The position numbers and the translations under genes were made by a program. The notes beneath the pieces were generated by a model. The model was not told the origin of the DNA and ran no database searches. It was given only the letters and a program-made list of their open reading frames with translations. 64,000 nt of DNA, taken from the NCBI GenBank assembly GCA_963920525.1, contig OY986435.1, positions 260,031,962-260,095,961 on the forward strand, given 5' to 3'. The DNA is from Dichetophora obliterata. Its lineage: Eukaryota; Arthropoda; Insecta; Diptera; Sciomyzidae. This document shows positions 1-11,995 of this stretch, one piece after another (position 1 is the first letter of the stretch; each line of letters starts with the position of its first letter).

Positions 1-118
1 CAGGACAACGTCTTCCATTTATATTTTATATATAGGTTTTCGCTTCGGTCGGCAGTCCTCTCACTGCTATACTTTTTTTTTTTTTTTATTTATTTGGCCA
101 AGCAAGGCAATATACTTA

Positions 119-655
119 CAGCCCTATTCTGGTTGTTAACTTAACAAGAAATAGTTAAGGAGCTCTTGTTAAGCTGCTTGTTATGTTATGTAAATGTTGG
201 TATTCTTAAAAATCATTAACAACATAAAAGCTTAAAAAGCTTTTAAAGTTCACCATGCATGGTGAAAATCGATATGCCTATTGAAAGAAGAGATGCGCTA
301 TATAAACAGATGCTTCGAGTGCAGCTTGTGACTTTGCAAGCGCTTGAAAAATTTGCCACGGCTACTGAAAGATTTCATTATCAACACTTAAAATAAGTAA
401 AAAATTCCTCCATTTTTCAGTTTAATGTATTTAAACTCAATATTATATTTTAATTTGTATTTTTTTATTATTTTCACAACAATTTTCTATCTAAGCACAT
501 ACATATCGGTCGTTGTTAAGACTCTTTCTGTTATTAACAAAATTGTAAGGAATAGAGCTTTTAAATTTGCAGCAGAATACGAAACCTTAACAAATTGTTA
601 ATATTAACTATTTTGTTAATATGGTGAGCTTAGTTAAGCTGCCAGAATAGGGCTG
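119..655. mobile_element. MITE with TTA target duplication
   Basis: The element is bounded by inverted CAGCCCTATTCTGG and CCAGAATAGGGCTG, with TTA immediately outside both ends (116-118 and 656-658). A 3-bp TTA duplication is typical of PIF/Harbinger-type elements, but no transposase is encoded, so the class is inferred. The inside is AT-rich with several small inverted repeats built on TTAACAA and TTGTTAA. There is no convincing open frame. Confidence 0.75.
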
Positions 656-729
656 TTATTCTAACAGGTTGTTTTTTTATTTATTTTTTTTCCTCACCCC
701 TTACCTTGTTTTGGTCAACAAAGACATGC

Positions 730-2850
730 TAATCGAAGTGGGCGTAATCCGCCCACCTGAATGACATGAATTCAAGAACACGTCAAAAAGAAAAGGAGAT
801 AAGAAAAGAAAAGAAAAAACAGAAGGAACTTATTACTTACATATTATATACAAAGTAGTAGAAAATATGACTATTAAGCTACTGTGCTATCTTATAAAAA
901 ACAGAAGGAACTTATTACTTACATATTTTAAAAAATATGACTATTAAGCTACTCTGCTATCTTATAATTAATAAAGATCAGTTAAGGGGGCTTGGATGGT
1001 GATTGGTGATCGTGATAAGGATAGATGCTTAGGTTGGAAAGAGGTGATTGCAGAGGGTACGCTTGAAGATGTATTTAGACATAGGTGGTAGGTAGTGCTC
1101 GCTGATAGTATTAAATATCATACAACATCTGTTAATTGGTTCTTTGAAAGCGTATGTGGTGTGGTGCTGTGACTTACTCAGAAATCTTGTATGCCTAGTT
1201 CTCCTTATTGGGTCATTAATTGTTACTTTGTTGGAAATATATTCGCTGTCAATGTTTTGGGCAAGGACATCAAATATAAAACATGAACAGAGTAGCGATC
1301 TTCTTGTTGACAACGACATTAAGTTAATGGCTTTCAGTCTGTGAGCATATGGTGGCAGGTTTCTATAGTCCCGAGGGTTGTACGTGGTTCTCAAGGCAAA
1401 AAGTAAGAATTGTTTTTGGATAGATTCTATCTATTCTATCACTATGCACTTCAAAACTTGGGTTCCATTCTGTGCAACAATATTCAAGAATTGGACGCAC
1501 TAGTGTGCAATATAGGGTTTTAGTTACCCAGACGTTCTCGAATTCATTTGCGCGTCTTTTAATGAATCCGAGAAGCTTGTTTGCCCTGGATGTAATATGA
1601 TCGAGGTGAAGATTAAAGCGCAGCCTAGAATCTAGGATAACCCCAAGATCTGCAATGTGATTTATCCTTTTTAGTTCAACCCCATTTAGCTCAAAACTAC
1701 TGTAAAGCATTTCTTTTTTACGGGAATAACTTATAACATAGCATTTATTTTCATTTAGAGAATGCTTATTTTTGTTACACCAGTTTTCCAGGGATACAAG
1801 TTTTTCTGTAAGAAAACTGTATCCATATCTGATTTAATGACATAATACATTTTTAAGTCGTCTGCGTATAAGAGATGTGGGATATCATACAAAACTTCAG
1901 ATATATCTGCAATAAATATGTTAAAGAGGAGTGGACCAAGGTGATTTCCTTGGGTTTCGCCTGATGAGACAATAATCTTATTAGATAGAGCACCCTGAAA
2001 TTTAACATGTTGGGATCTTCCACTAAGATAGGATATAAGCCATTTCAACAAAGAACCTGATATACCGAATTTTTCTAATTTTTAAGTTAAGATTACGTGA
2101 TCAACACGATCAAATGCTTTACTAAAATCGGTATATATAGCATCTATCTGATGACCTTTTTCCATATTGTTAAGAACATCTGAAACCATTATTGTGAGGT
2201 TTGTAGTGGTTCATCGTCCTTTACGGAATCCGTGTTGTTGTTGTTCATTTAAGTGTGGATTAACTATTTCAGTGAGCTTAGAGCATATTATTTTTTCAAA
2301 AAGCTTAGGAATAGTTTGACAATAAGGCAATATCTCTGTAGTTTTCGATTGCTCTCTTATCGCTATTCTTATAAATTGGTGTAAGATGAGATGACTTCCA
2401 AAAAGATGGAAAAACGCCTATTTGCAAAGACTTATTAAAAATAATATGTAATGGTGTAATTAATTGAGCTAGGCACTGAACAAGGAGAATTGGTGGAATA
2501 AGGTCCGAACCAGAAGACTTGTAGGGATCTAATTCATTTATAGAATTAATTATGTCCTCTTGTGTAATATTGACTGTGCAAACCGAAGGGGACGTGTTGG
2601 GATACAGTAACGGGGTACGAATTGGGGTTGAAGGAGAACGAAATACTTCTTTAAAATGATCTGCAAAGAGATTACAGATCACTTGTGGGTTGGAAGAAGA
2701 AACATTACCTTTAAACATGGTTGTAGGATATCCGGCCGATTTACGCCTAACGTTTACAAAGTCGAAAAATTTTTTAGGGTCATTAATAATTCTTTCACCA
2801 ATCAAGTTGGTGTAAAATTTATATGCTTCTTCAGACTTTTTTGAAAACTC
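730..2850 (-). mobile_element. 5'-truncated non-LTR retrotransposon (Jockey/CR1-like)
   Basis: This is a LINE fragment on the minus strand. It starts inside the reverse transcriptase region near 2850 and runs through the C-terminal region to a 3' untranslated part around 730-1030. The endonuclease and any gag-like ORF are missing, so it is truncated at the 5' end as usual for incomplete target-primed insertion. The right boundary is placed where reverse-transcriptase similarity stops; the left boundary is approximate. No target duplication was resolved. Confidence 0.8.
1032..2850 (-). pseudogene. Reverse transcriptase pseudogene of the Jockey/CR1-like LINE
   Basis: Reading right to left on the minus strand, one can follow the RT finger region (2305-2805, with SSGSDLIPP and the NYRDIALLS block), a broken middle part (2052-2304, in which GFRKGR and DFSKAFDRVDHV can still be read), the palm with LLYADD (YADD codons at 1857-1868), then a thumb/C-terminal part (NGVELKRI, ILEYCCTEWNP) ending near 1032. 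These pieces lie in different frames or are separated by stops, so the gene is dead. The motif normally read as GVPQGS is changed to GETQGN. The order of blocks and the YADD centre leave little doubt about non-LTR reverse transcriptase; the clade call is less certain. Confidence 0.85.
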
Positions 2851-4360
2851 TTATTTTTGGCTGGATATTAACAGGCTTCATTTCCACAACATCGAAAAAT
2901 ACTCCGTCCGCCTCTGTTGTTTCGCGTTTTAGCAAAATTTCGCACACAGTAAAAAATTTGAGGGTAAATTTAATCTTTTTTATTACATTTGTGTGGTATA
3001 AACTTTTTTTATTCCAAATAATTTATAAATTTTACACCACTCAATATTATAAAAATAATAAAACAAATATAATTTAAAAATTTTATATGGATATCATGTG
3101 TAAATTTAAATATATTCTGGTTGGAAAGTAAAAAAATCACCGAAATCGGGAATTTTTAAAATAAAGTGGTTTTGATTGGTCTGACGAGAAAAATGGTCTG
3201 GAAAAATTTATAAGATTTGATGGTATAACTTTTAAAACATTTTTGGTTTGGATTTGTATGTATACCAAATAGTATAAAATTTATGCTTATATTTTTTACT
3301 GTGCAGTTCACGTCTTTTTTGGATGTACCGCAACGGTACGGTACGGTAAAAGAACACCATATCCGGCTGCATTTTGAACCGTATAAATGCATGAACAAGT
3401 CGAAGCCTGATCCTCTGCACGTAGTCAGGCCTAGTTTGTCTGTGACTTCCCGTGCATGAGGAACGGGTGCCGGGGAGAGTTTTGCCCGGCCTTTTTTGCC
3501 GCAGGTCAAATTGAGCGTTCAGGGGATCTCGGTATCTGGAGAAGAAGACGACGATAGATTTATAAATGGGCATCGCAATAGTGGCCAAGGATGGACATGA
3601 CCAACTCACCACCACTCGAATAGTGGCGCTCAGTGACTGCTCTCACCATCGCCGTTGCCATGTCTGCAACAGGTGACTTCGCTCCTTCCCACGGCATCCC
3701 TCAAGGTGACCGAGCACGTTTTTCAATTCTGATGATTGAAAACTCTGATGCCGACTTTTTCATTTCGCCTCCGGTTATCTTTACTTATACATATTATATA
3801 AAGCACTGCACAAATTATAAATTTTTTGAGACACTTAAATCAATCAACCCCTTTTAACTAGTTTTAATATATTTTAAGTATATTCTAATTTATCTTACAG
3901 TAATACTGCAAAGGGGCCGGCATGTTTAGGCCTCAACCCTAAGGGTTAAAGAAAGTAATAGATTTACTTACTACTTTATCGACTCGTTCCAGATCGGCAT
4001 AATTTGATCAGCAAGCAATCACCAATTGATTTCCAGCATCATAAATTTAGTTTTCTTTAACGTTCCTGTGTATGCACTTCTTGCAGTAATAAGCAGTCAA
4101 TAGCAGTTGTAAATTTCAACTATTGACGATTTGCCTAATAAACAAAACGTAAGAAATAAACATTGCACATCTAATCTTAGTTAACTAATTACTGGTGCTT
4201 TGTTCTTATTTTGTTTTTCTCCGTTTGCATGTAAAGCGAGCACCAGTTGCCCGAAAGTTATATGCAAACAATAGCTCGACTTACCAAGATTTGCAGCTCA
4301 AAGCCAGCGCTCTTTGGTGAATCTTTAGTTCAGCGGAACAGACAACTACTGATCTGTTTA
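2851..4360. other. AT-rich spacer, no recognised gene
   Basis: Several frames stay open on both strands around 3150-3860, where base composition is more GC-rich than the neighbours (for example the repeated ACGGTACGGTACGG stretch near 3333), but none gives a recognisable protein. The sequence may be an old repeat; I cannot classify it. Confidence 0.4.
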
Positions 4361-4650
4361 CCTTGTTATTTATTATGTTGATTTTCTATGATTTAAATAC
4401 AAATTCTAAATGTTTGATAGTTTAAATCATTCTTCATTTTAAATACAAATTCTAGTTGTTTGGTAGTTTAAAATCGTCTATTGAGCTTTAGGTCAGGTTA
4501 GAACAATTAATTGCTCACGAATTTTGTCCATAGAAACAACAACAACAGCATTTTTAATATGAAAAGGAAAACATCACTAGCTGATTTTATTGCAATTTCG
4601 GCCCTGCTACAGGCTTCATAGAAGTCTTTGTGATGACGGCGGGAATCCTC
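4361..4650 (-). repeat. tRNA-derived SINE family S1, copy A (truncated)
   Basis: This is a minus-strand copy of a family also found at 30728-31100 (minus), 46873-47775 (plus, interrupted) and 60118-60510 (plus). Shared landmarks are CAGGGCCGAAATTGCAATAA, AATCAGCTAGTG, a run of GTTGTTGTTTC, the AGAACAATTAATTG core and repeated TTTAAACTATCAAAC..TAGAATTTGTATTTAAA. The tRNA-like head is missing in this copy. Confidence 0.75.
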
Positions 4651-6580
4651 ATATTTTCATCTCAAATTAATTCTAACTCTTCACTTGCGTAGGATTAACT
4701 GTTTTCTTGCAATAATCTGCCAAAGTTATAGTCTTTCAGGCCTCATAGCTCTCAATCTAGACCATCGTGGTAGTAAGATGATGGGATAATTTTGGTTTTG
4801 ACAGCATGTTGATTACGATAATATAAACCAATTTCCGTAACTAAAAGAGTTGTCGTTTGACGAACTGTGCTATAAAATACTTTCGATAGTGATTAAGCAG
4901 TTACAGTTATTCTGTAATTAGGGATTTTTAAATTTTTTCAGGCCAGACTTCGTTACAGGCTACAAATGATCAAAAATATAAGAAAAAAGAATATTAGTTG
5001 CATTAAAAACTTGCTAATGCTAATTCTCCCTCCGTTATAATGTACAGCTGTTATAGCAACTCATCAATGAAACACAAATTGGCCACGATTCAGCAAAACA
5101 TTGAGATATGGCCCCTGGATCGATTCTTCGAAAAGTTTTTTGTAAAAAAAGGCGCACGACAAATCCAACGGATTTCATGCACACAGAATGTTGACATTAA
5201 TTACGTTCATGACACGCATACAAACAACCAACACAAAGCAACTAATATTCGGGATAGGTGCATTTCCCTAATGACCGTTTAGGATGTGAAAACATTGATA
5301 TCATATAAATATCCTGAAGGACATAAAATGTCAAATACACAACAGAGCGAGAGAGAGAGAGAGAGAACAAAGTTGAAATGAATTTCAAGGAATCTGCTGG
5401 AAGAACAATAAGAAGCACAATAACAAAAGTGAAGACCACAATAATATAGAAACCAGAAGCAGAAACACTACCACCTTCTACGTGAAAATATTGCCAAACA
5501 AAAGCCTTGAAAAAGAAGCACAAAATATCAACATTAACATCGAAAAACAGTGAGCCACACTTTGAAGGCTACAAAGCAGCATTACAAATGGTAAATGGAA
5601 AAAAAATGTTAAAATGGTCAAACACGTTGATATCGAGTAACACAAATTGTAGGCACAACCAGAAAAACACAAAGGATTGTAGCAACAAATGTACGGGGGC
5701 AACAAAGTGTCTTTGATCCTGGCACATTTACCGGCCTAATTGAAAAAAAAAAAAAAAAAAAAAACAGATATTGAAAAAGTTGGCTTCCCTGATGTTGCTG
5801 TGCTGCTGCCTTGCATAGATCACAATCAGCAACTGTCGTTTTTTATATGTAGTCAGTTTGGGTGATGCTGCTGCTGCTGTATTTTATGAATGTATGTTAT
5901 GACTGTCAACCGCAATATGTGGTTGTTGTTGTTGTCTGTTTTATTTTTATCATCGAAAGTCATCTGTTGGACCGCATGTAGTGCATGTTTGTCATACACA
6001 GAAGGTGTTTGTTACTCTTTGTTGTACTTGGGCTTAAACATGAAGTGTTTGCCAATTTTTTTTATTCTTAACTCTAAGCCGCAAAAATGTGATTTTTTCA
6101 ATGAGGATTCTAGGTGACATATCAGATTCTGTGTGTGTGTGTGTGCTTACATTCAGCACCTATTAGTCCACCTACGCCGAATGATTTGCAAAATTCTTGA
6201 CATGCAGTTGAGAAGACTACAGCAACGACAAATGATAAATGATCTGATTTAAGGCGCACTAAATGGGCAAATACCTTTTTGTTGTGTTTTTGTAGTTGTA
6301 AAATAATACACCTCCAATTAATTTTGGTTATTTTAAGAAAACGCATTAAAATGTTTTAATTGCAGCTAAAATGTTAAATGGCATTTATTAGAAACAAAAG
6401 ACTTAAGAAACGAACACGCAATTTGTTTGGACATCAGAATTAATATGCTATTAAAAGCGGCTAAAATATTGTACTTTGAACAATTTGAATACGAAACGAA
6501 AACATGTTTATCATGTGTTCTCAACCAATCTCATTAGATTTTATTGAATATTTTTTATAGTATGACATATCTTACAAATA
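4651..6580. other. Spacer with microsatellites, no recognised gene
   Basis: The stretch holds a GA repeat (about 5345-5367), a long A run (about 5742-5764), a CTG/TGC-rich patch near 5868-5880 and a GT run near 6131-6145. The open frames here (for example 5040-5282 and 5890-6117) lack recognisable motifs and have no splice context I can support. Confidence 0.5.
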
Positions 6581-6788
6581 GCGTTTTCGTTTCTCGAAAA
6601 AATGTTGCATTTTATTTTGTCCTTTTTCTGCTATCTTTGAGAATTCTGCCTTTTTTCTACTTTTGAGGCCAACATTTTTGAGAAAAGCACACGATTCAAT
6701 TTAAGAGGTCACTATTTTACTTCTAAAGAGGTCAGAATTTTCAAAAAGGTCAGAAAAAATGTAGCATTTTTTCGAGAAACGAAAACGC
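6581..6788. mobile_element. Short MITE with ~30-bp inverted ends
   Basis: The left end GCGTTTTCGTTTCTCGAAAA is mirrored at the right end by TTTTCGAGAAACGAAAACGC; the match continues inward through the ATG(T/A)GCATTTT region. The element is 208 bp with no coding potential. The flanks do not show a clear target duplication, so the superfamily is unknown. Confidence 0.7.
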
Positions 6789-7199
6789 CATAAATTTCAT
6801 GTAAGTGAAAAACCTTAAATTGCTTTATTCTGTTGAAAGTGGAGTCAGTAAAAAAGATTGAAGAGGAAGAAAGCCTCGCAGCCATAGCCTTAAAATATAA
6901 CAAATGAACGATTCCGCCAAAAGTGCCCATCTACATGTCCTAAGCAAACTAAACATTTTTAGTACTTTAAAATACTCCAGCTCTCTTTAAAAGTTTTTTT
7001 TTTAAATTAATGTCTTCAAAAAATTAATTTTGCAAGTGGGAATGTTAAACATAGGCCGAAAATGTCATTCCTGTAACCTGTCCTCGATCACAGTTATACC
7101 AACTCAAAGAGTGTAGCTTCCGCAATTTGTATTTTTACATGCTTTAGATGACAAGGTCAAAATATTACGCATACCGTTTGCATTTTCTGATATTTAAAA

Positions 7200-7947
7200 T
7201 CTAATATATAAAATTCTTCTGTCACGGGGTACGTAATCGAACTCCTCCGAAACGGCTCGACCGATTTTCATGAAATTTTGTAAGTATATTTTGTAGGTAT
7301 GAGAATAGATCGTAAAGTATATTTCAACCTCCTACTAACAGTGGGCGTGGCACCTCCCATACAACCCAAATTTGCGATATCGAATATCTTTGGAGTTATA
7401 AGCCGCTTAGCCTCGGAATTCGGTATTCGACAATTTACACGTGCCGCTTCGCAGATAAAATTTTGTGAGAGTTGGACAAGGGGGCGTGGCACCTCCCATA
7501 CAACCCAAATTTGCGATAACGAATAGCTTTGGAGTTATAGGCCGCATATCCTTGGAATTCGAAATTCGACCACAATTTACACGTGGCGTTTTACTGATAA
7601 AATTTTATGGGAGTTGGATAAAGGGGCGTGGCAGCTCTTATACAACCCAAATTTGCGATATCGAATAGCTTTTGAGTCAATCAAACAAAGCAAACAAAGC
7701 CTCGGAATTCAGCATTCGAACTCAATTTACACATGCAGTTTTACTGATAACTTTGTATGGCGTTGGACAAGGGGGCGTGTCACCTCCCATGCAACCAAAA
7801 TTTGAGAAATTCTACAGCTTTTGAGTTATAGGTCGCACAGCCATGGAATTGAGTATTCGACCACAATTTACACATACAATTTCACTGATAACATTTTATT
7901 CGCGTTTGGCAACGGGGCCGCGGCAGCAACGCGCCGGGTTTAAGCTA
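7200..7947 (+). mobile_element. Helitron-like non-autonomous element with internal tandem repeat
   Basis: It starts with TC directly after an A (A|TCTAATATATAAAA), and continues with the CGAACCGATTTTCATGAAATTT-type block shared by all elements of this group in the window. It ends in GCCGGGTTTAAGCTA. TC start, insertion between A and T, absence of TIRs and an AAGC-CTA-type end are Helitron traits; no Rep/helicase is encoded. Most of its length is a tandem array (listed separately). Confidence 0.6.
7341..7912 (+). repeat. ~140-bp tandem repeat, four units
   Basis: Units begin with GGGCGTGGCACCTCCCATAC or close variants at about 7341, 7480, 7622 and 7770, giving periods of 139-148 bp. Each unit then reads through AATTTGCGATATCGAATAGC, GGAGTTATAGG, GGAATTC and AATTTACACGTG-type blocks. 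Two further units of the same repeat lie near 52250-52490. Confidence 0.85.
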
Positions 7948-8568
7948 TCTATATATATAAAATGGAATGTGTGTTTCTTTATTTGTTTGTTTGTACCTTA
8001 TAGGAGACCAAACCTCTGGACCGATCTTCCTGAAAATTTCACAGCATTTAACTGGGACTCTGGCATGATTAATAGGGTACTTTTTCGACCACGCCCACTT
8101 TTACGCCCACTTTTTTAAAATTATGTAATGGCTCCCATATAGTTTTTAACAGATTTACTTCAAATTGTATACACATTATACTCCAGGCGAGGTAGAAATA
8201 AACATTTCTTACGCCACGCCCCCTTTTACGCCCCTTTTCACGCCAAATTTAAGTTTTAAACTTTTTGTTCTCTGTACAAATTTGTTCCTTCCAACGGATT
8301 ATTTTTTATTTGGTAGTATATTGCTCTTAATACTGTTAACGTCGCCATATTACTATGAACCACGCCCACTTCACCGCCCCCTTTTTTAATTCAGATACTT
8401 ACTTATACCACTAACAATGTTTGCTATACAAAATACTTTTTTTGTAATATGTATTTACCTAAAGTTTTATATAGTTTTTATCTACAGGTAAGGTAGCCAT
8501 AGATTTTATATTACCAAATCCCCCTTTTTCGCCCCATTTTACTTTAATTATAATAAATCTGCTTTCAA
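7948..8568 (+). mobile_element. Helitron-like element, 3' end missing or displaced
   Basis: It begins TCTATATATATAAAATGG and shares with the next element the block reading TATAGGAG(A/G)CCAAACC..GGACCGATCTTCCTGAAA. It runs into the start of the next Helitron-like element at 8569 with no CTAG end of its own. Confidence 0.6.
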
Positions 8569-9684
8569 TCTATATATATAAAAATGAATGTCTGTCTGTT
8601 TGTTTGTTTGTTTGTGCTTTATAGGAGGCCAAACCCTTGGACCGATCTTCCTGAAACTTTCACAGCATTTTACTATGAATCTGGAAAGAATAAAAGGCTA
8701 TATGAAGTTTTTGTTTGACAAAGGGGCGTGGCACTGCCCATATAACCTAAAAATTTAAATAGCCATATTTTGGGCATTTTTTGACCTACGTTGATGCTAT
8801 TTGGTACATATGGTATTGGCATAGTTAGGAATACGTACCAGGAGAAAAGTGGGTGGGACCACGCCCCTTTTTAGGAAAATTAAAAATCGCAATATAGTCT
8901 TAACTACTGAACCGATCATCATTAAATTTTCACAATAGGATATTCTTACGAAATAATAAATTCTTGACTATATAAAGTTGTGAGTGGACGAAGGGGCGTG
9001 GCCTCGCCCATATAACCCAAATTTTAAAATCGTCATATCTTGGGCATTTTTTGACCAACGGCGGCAGTATTTGCTATATATGGTATTAGCATGAATAGAA
9101 ATACGTACCAAAAGAAAAGTGGGCGGAGCACGCCCCTTTGTTTGCGATATATTGGAGGCTGGACCTGATAACCGATCTTAAATTTTCACAGCGTTCAGCT
9201 TTGACTCAGGAATACTTATTACATGATAATATTTTTCGACCATGCACACTTCTGCACCTACTTTTTTACTACGTTTATTAACGGCTATACCACAAATCAT
9301 GTCATTAAAATCATTAAAATACATATTAATTAAAATAGTGGGGTAGCTCAATTCTCTTTCTTCTACCACTGTCTTCAAAACAGCTGATTTTATAATACGT
9401 GTTAATTAAAATAGAGAGTGGGGTAACCCCATTCTCATTCTCCCACAACAGACTGCGAAACAGCTGATTGTGTAATTGCTGCTTTTTGATTGGTCTAAAA
9501 ATAAAAAGGGGGAGCATGAAGCAAATTACATGCGATTCAGCGCTGAATTCTAATTGGTTTACAACAAAAAAAGAGGCGAAGCATTGCAATAATTAAATTA
9601 AATAAATAAATTTTTGTAAATATATAAATACTTTTAATTTTATTTTAAACGAGGGGGGTAGCGAAGCACACCGGGTTCAGCTAG
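8569..9684 (+). mobile_element. Helitron-like element with TC start and CTAG end
   Basis: The left end is A|TCTATATATATAAAAATG and the right end is CACACCGGGTTCAGCTAG|T. The host A and T at the junctions fit Helitron insertion between A and T. There are no TIRs or target duplication. It carries two diverged internal repeats marked by AAGGGGCGTGGC..GCCCATATAACC (near 8725 and 8990). No Rep/helicase ORF is present, so it would depend on an autonomous copy elsewhere. Confidence 0.7.
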
Positions 9685-9850
9685 TATATCTATAAAACTT
9701 TTTAATGTATGCTTCATTTAAAAAATTTTTGTTTCGTGATTTTATCATTTTTTGAATTTCGCATTTTTGTAAGCAAAACTAATTGCATATTCTTTTCTGA
9801 AAAAATTCTGACCTCACAGAACTCAGAATTTTCGAGACCCTGACCTGAAT

Positions 9851-10412
9851 TTATAGAATGTCGACCACTTTTGAGCCGAGAAAAGAACGGCAAGAATGCA
9901 AAATTTTTTATATTTGATATTGGCTGTACTGTTGTTTTGAATTCCGATGTATTTACGATTGAGGATATGTATAGTGCCGACTGCATGGAATTTTTAACAA
10001 ATATTCATCGAGCTTTAAAATATTCATTATTAAAACTAACTACTTTAATCAAAATGTTTTTGGATTCAATTTAAAATTTTTTTTAAAATTACAACTTTTT
10101 GCTTCTCACAATTGTCACTACCTTGAAACTGCTTCAAAGTGTTATTTTACAAATTTTTGAAGCGGAGAGTGAAGAATGACATTTTGCAAATCGCATCTTA
10201 AAACTTTACAAGTATGTCGAATAAACTTCTAAAAATGATGCTTAATCTACCATGGCATTTTTCCCACAAAAAGACTCCACCTTAGTTCCAATGTAAAATT
10301 AATATCTGTTCGTACAGACGAGATAACAAATAAATTCAAAAATCGCTGTTATATGTCCGAAAATTGTCTTATCAGGGAATTATACCAATGACTGTACCAA
10401 ATACTATCTATA
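9851..10412. other. Spacer, no recognised gene
   Basis: AT-rich sequence with short open frames only (for example 9871-10074, 67 codons). I recognise no motif or repeat boundary. Confidence 0.4.
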
Positions 10413-10696
10413 TCTATACTATAATATAAAAGGAGACTCACGAAATTAAATCCAGAATAAGCTCGGTAACCGCTGAACCGATTTTGATAAATCTTTTTTT
10501 ATTAGATTCCTATGATAATATGGATTATTATAGCTTACCAAGGTTTTCGAAAAATTTATTCTATAATTATTGCAAAATCACGCACTTTATTTGATGCCTA
10601 CATTCAACCAGCAGCACAATATAACAGCAAACAAAGCTTTTCTCTCTTTGTCGAGAGAGCTTCTCTCAATATAACACGACAGCCATGTTGTGTAGT

Positions 10697-10853
10697 TAAG
10701 CTGAATTCACTGATAACCTTCAGCATGTTTTTGTGTGATTTAAAATAATGTTAATCAAGTTGAGAGCGTGCAGAAATTTTTCTCTCTGAGCGAAAACTTC
10801 ATATGAAAAAAACTTTCAAAACAATCTGAAGATGATCAGTGAATCCAGCTTTA
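10697..10853. mobile_element. MITE family M1, short copy
   Basis: The ends read AAGCTGAATTCACTGATAACC and, inverted, GATCAGTGAATCCAGCTTTAC. The inside contains TTAATCAAGTTGAGAGCGTG and CTTCATATGAAAAAAACTTT, both matched in a longer copy at 62622-63241. No coding capacity. Confidence 0.7.
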
Positions 10854-10887
10854 CTTTCATTGAGATTCTTGCTTTCATACAGTGTTC

Positions 10888-11253
10888 CAGTGTTGCCATA
10901 TGGTCCGATATATTGGGTTTGTTACGATTATCAGTCTTGAATCTGATGATCCGATATTTGACCAAAATGTTACGATCTCAGGAAAAGTAAATCCGATATC
11001 TGATTTCGCATATATTTTTTTAATAAAACAATGTATATATGACTTACAAAATAATATTTTCCCATATATAATTTTTTTACTGACATCTTGTATTTTGGTA
11101 GTTTTTGCTTGGCAAAACAACAACGTTTTTCATTCTTTTAGTCGAAGCAAAATCAAGGTTGTTGTTGTTTTTCAGAGTTTCATAAATCCGACGTGCATTC
11201 GACGAGCTGATGGCAAAAGTTACGATGTGAAAAATTTGTTCATGGCAACACTG
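10888..11253. mobile_element. hAT-type MITE with perfect 8-bp TSD
   Basis: Terminal CAGTGTTGCCAT is mirrored by ATGGCAACACTG, and the 8 bases CAGTGTTC directly flank both ends (10880-10887 and 11254-11261). Eight-base duplications and CAG-type ends are characteristic of hAT elements. The 366-bp body is non-coding in my view, although a 141-codon open frame happens to cross it. Confidence 0.85.
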
Positions 11254-11376
11254 CAGTGTTCATTAATTTTCTTTGTTAATGTTTTGAGGGGAGTTGCCAG
11301 AATTTAGTTATCAGCATTAATTATGTTTTGCAGCCTTGCCAGCCAGCTTTTCCCCACTTGAGATTGTGTTAGTCTA

Positions 11377-11995
11377 TCTATACGAATATATAAAAGCGTT
11401 GTGACACTGCACGGATGTTTGACAATCACGCAAGAACCACTGAACAGATTAACACGATATAGGTATCAAACGATTTGTTATTCCAACTTTATCGTAATAT
11501 GCTATGTTAGATTTGCCACGTCTACTTTCCATGCCCACTTTTTGCAAAAAATGCTATATTTCAGACGATTTTGGTCGTATGAGACTAGAAATTGGTAATC
11601 TATGTTGTATGGTTACTTTCGCTAACTTTACTAAAAATGGGCATGACCCACTTTAGTTAAGTCCACTTTTCGGGGGATAAGCTTGGAGTAAAGCAAAGCA
11701 CACTAGGTTTAAGCTCAATTGAGCTGAAATGCTGGCATTCTATTGTTTTGAGTATGAGAAGGTTTAAGTGAAAAATTTTGGCACACTCCCATTACCGCCC
11801 AGAATTAATCACAAATGTTATACTTCGAACGGTTTTGCTTGTATTAGACTAAAATTTGATAATTTAGTTCATACGGCTATTTTCGGCAACTGTACTAAAA
11901 ATGGCGAATATATACATTTTTTTTTCCGAACAGCATGAAAATTCGTTTATAGCAGTAAGGTGGTCTGCGGCAGGACAACGTCTGCCGGGCAATAC
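11377..11995 (+). mobile_element. Helitron-like fragment
   Basis: It starts A|TCTATACGAATATATAAAAG, then shows CCACTGAACAGATTAAC, blocks mentioning GCCCACTTTTTGC, an AAAGCAAAGCACACTAGGTTT segment, and ends near GGACAACGTCTGCCGGG. The same order recurs at 14300-15040. The internal hairpin GGCAGGAC..GTCTGCC resembles the stem seen close to Helitron 3' ends. Confidence 0.5.

Larger units (their letters stand above)
7085..9850. repeat. Interspersed repeat R2, copy split by Helitron-like block
   Basis: Sequence at 7085-7199 (AAAGAGTGTAGCTTCCGCAA.. and TAGATGACAA) and at about 9720-9850 (TTTTTGAATTTCGCA..) together match a continuous stretch at 44390-44560. The interval 7200-9684 is therefore an insertion into R2. 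No coding capacity is seen. Confidence 0.6.

Noticed and set aside
3156..3857. Gene or LINE ORF in the GC-richer patch
   Set aside because: Frames on both strands are short and mutually overlapping; no reverse transcriptase, gag-like or host motif was recognised.
7341..7912. CRISPR-like array
   Set aside because: Units are ~140 bp, diverged along their whole length, with no short constant repeats and unique spacers; it is a tandem repeat inside a Helitron-like element in a fly.
10882..11307. 141-codon open frame as a membrane protein gene
   Set aside because: It spans a hAT-type MITE with both TIRs and TSD, so it is a chance frame.
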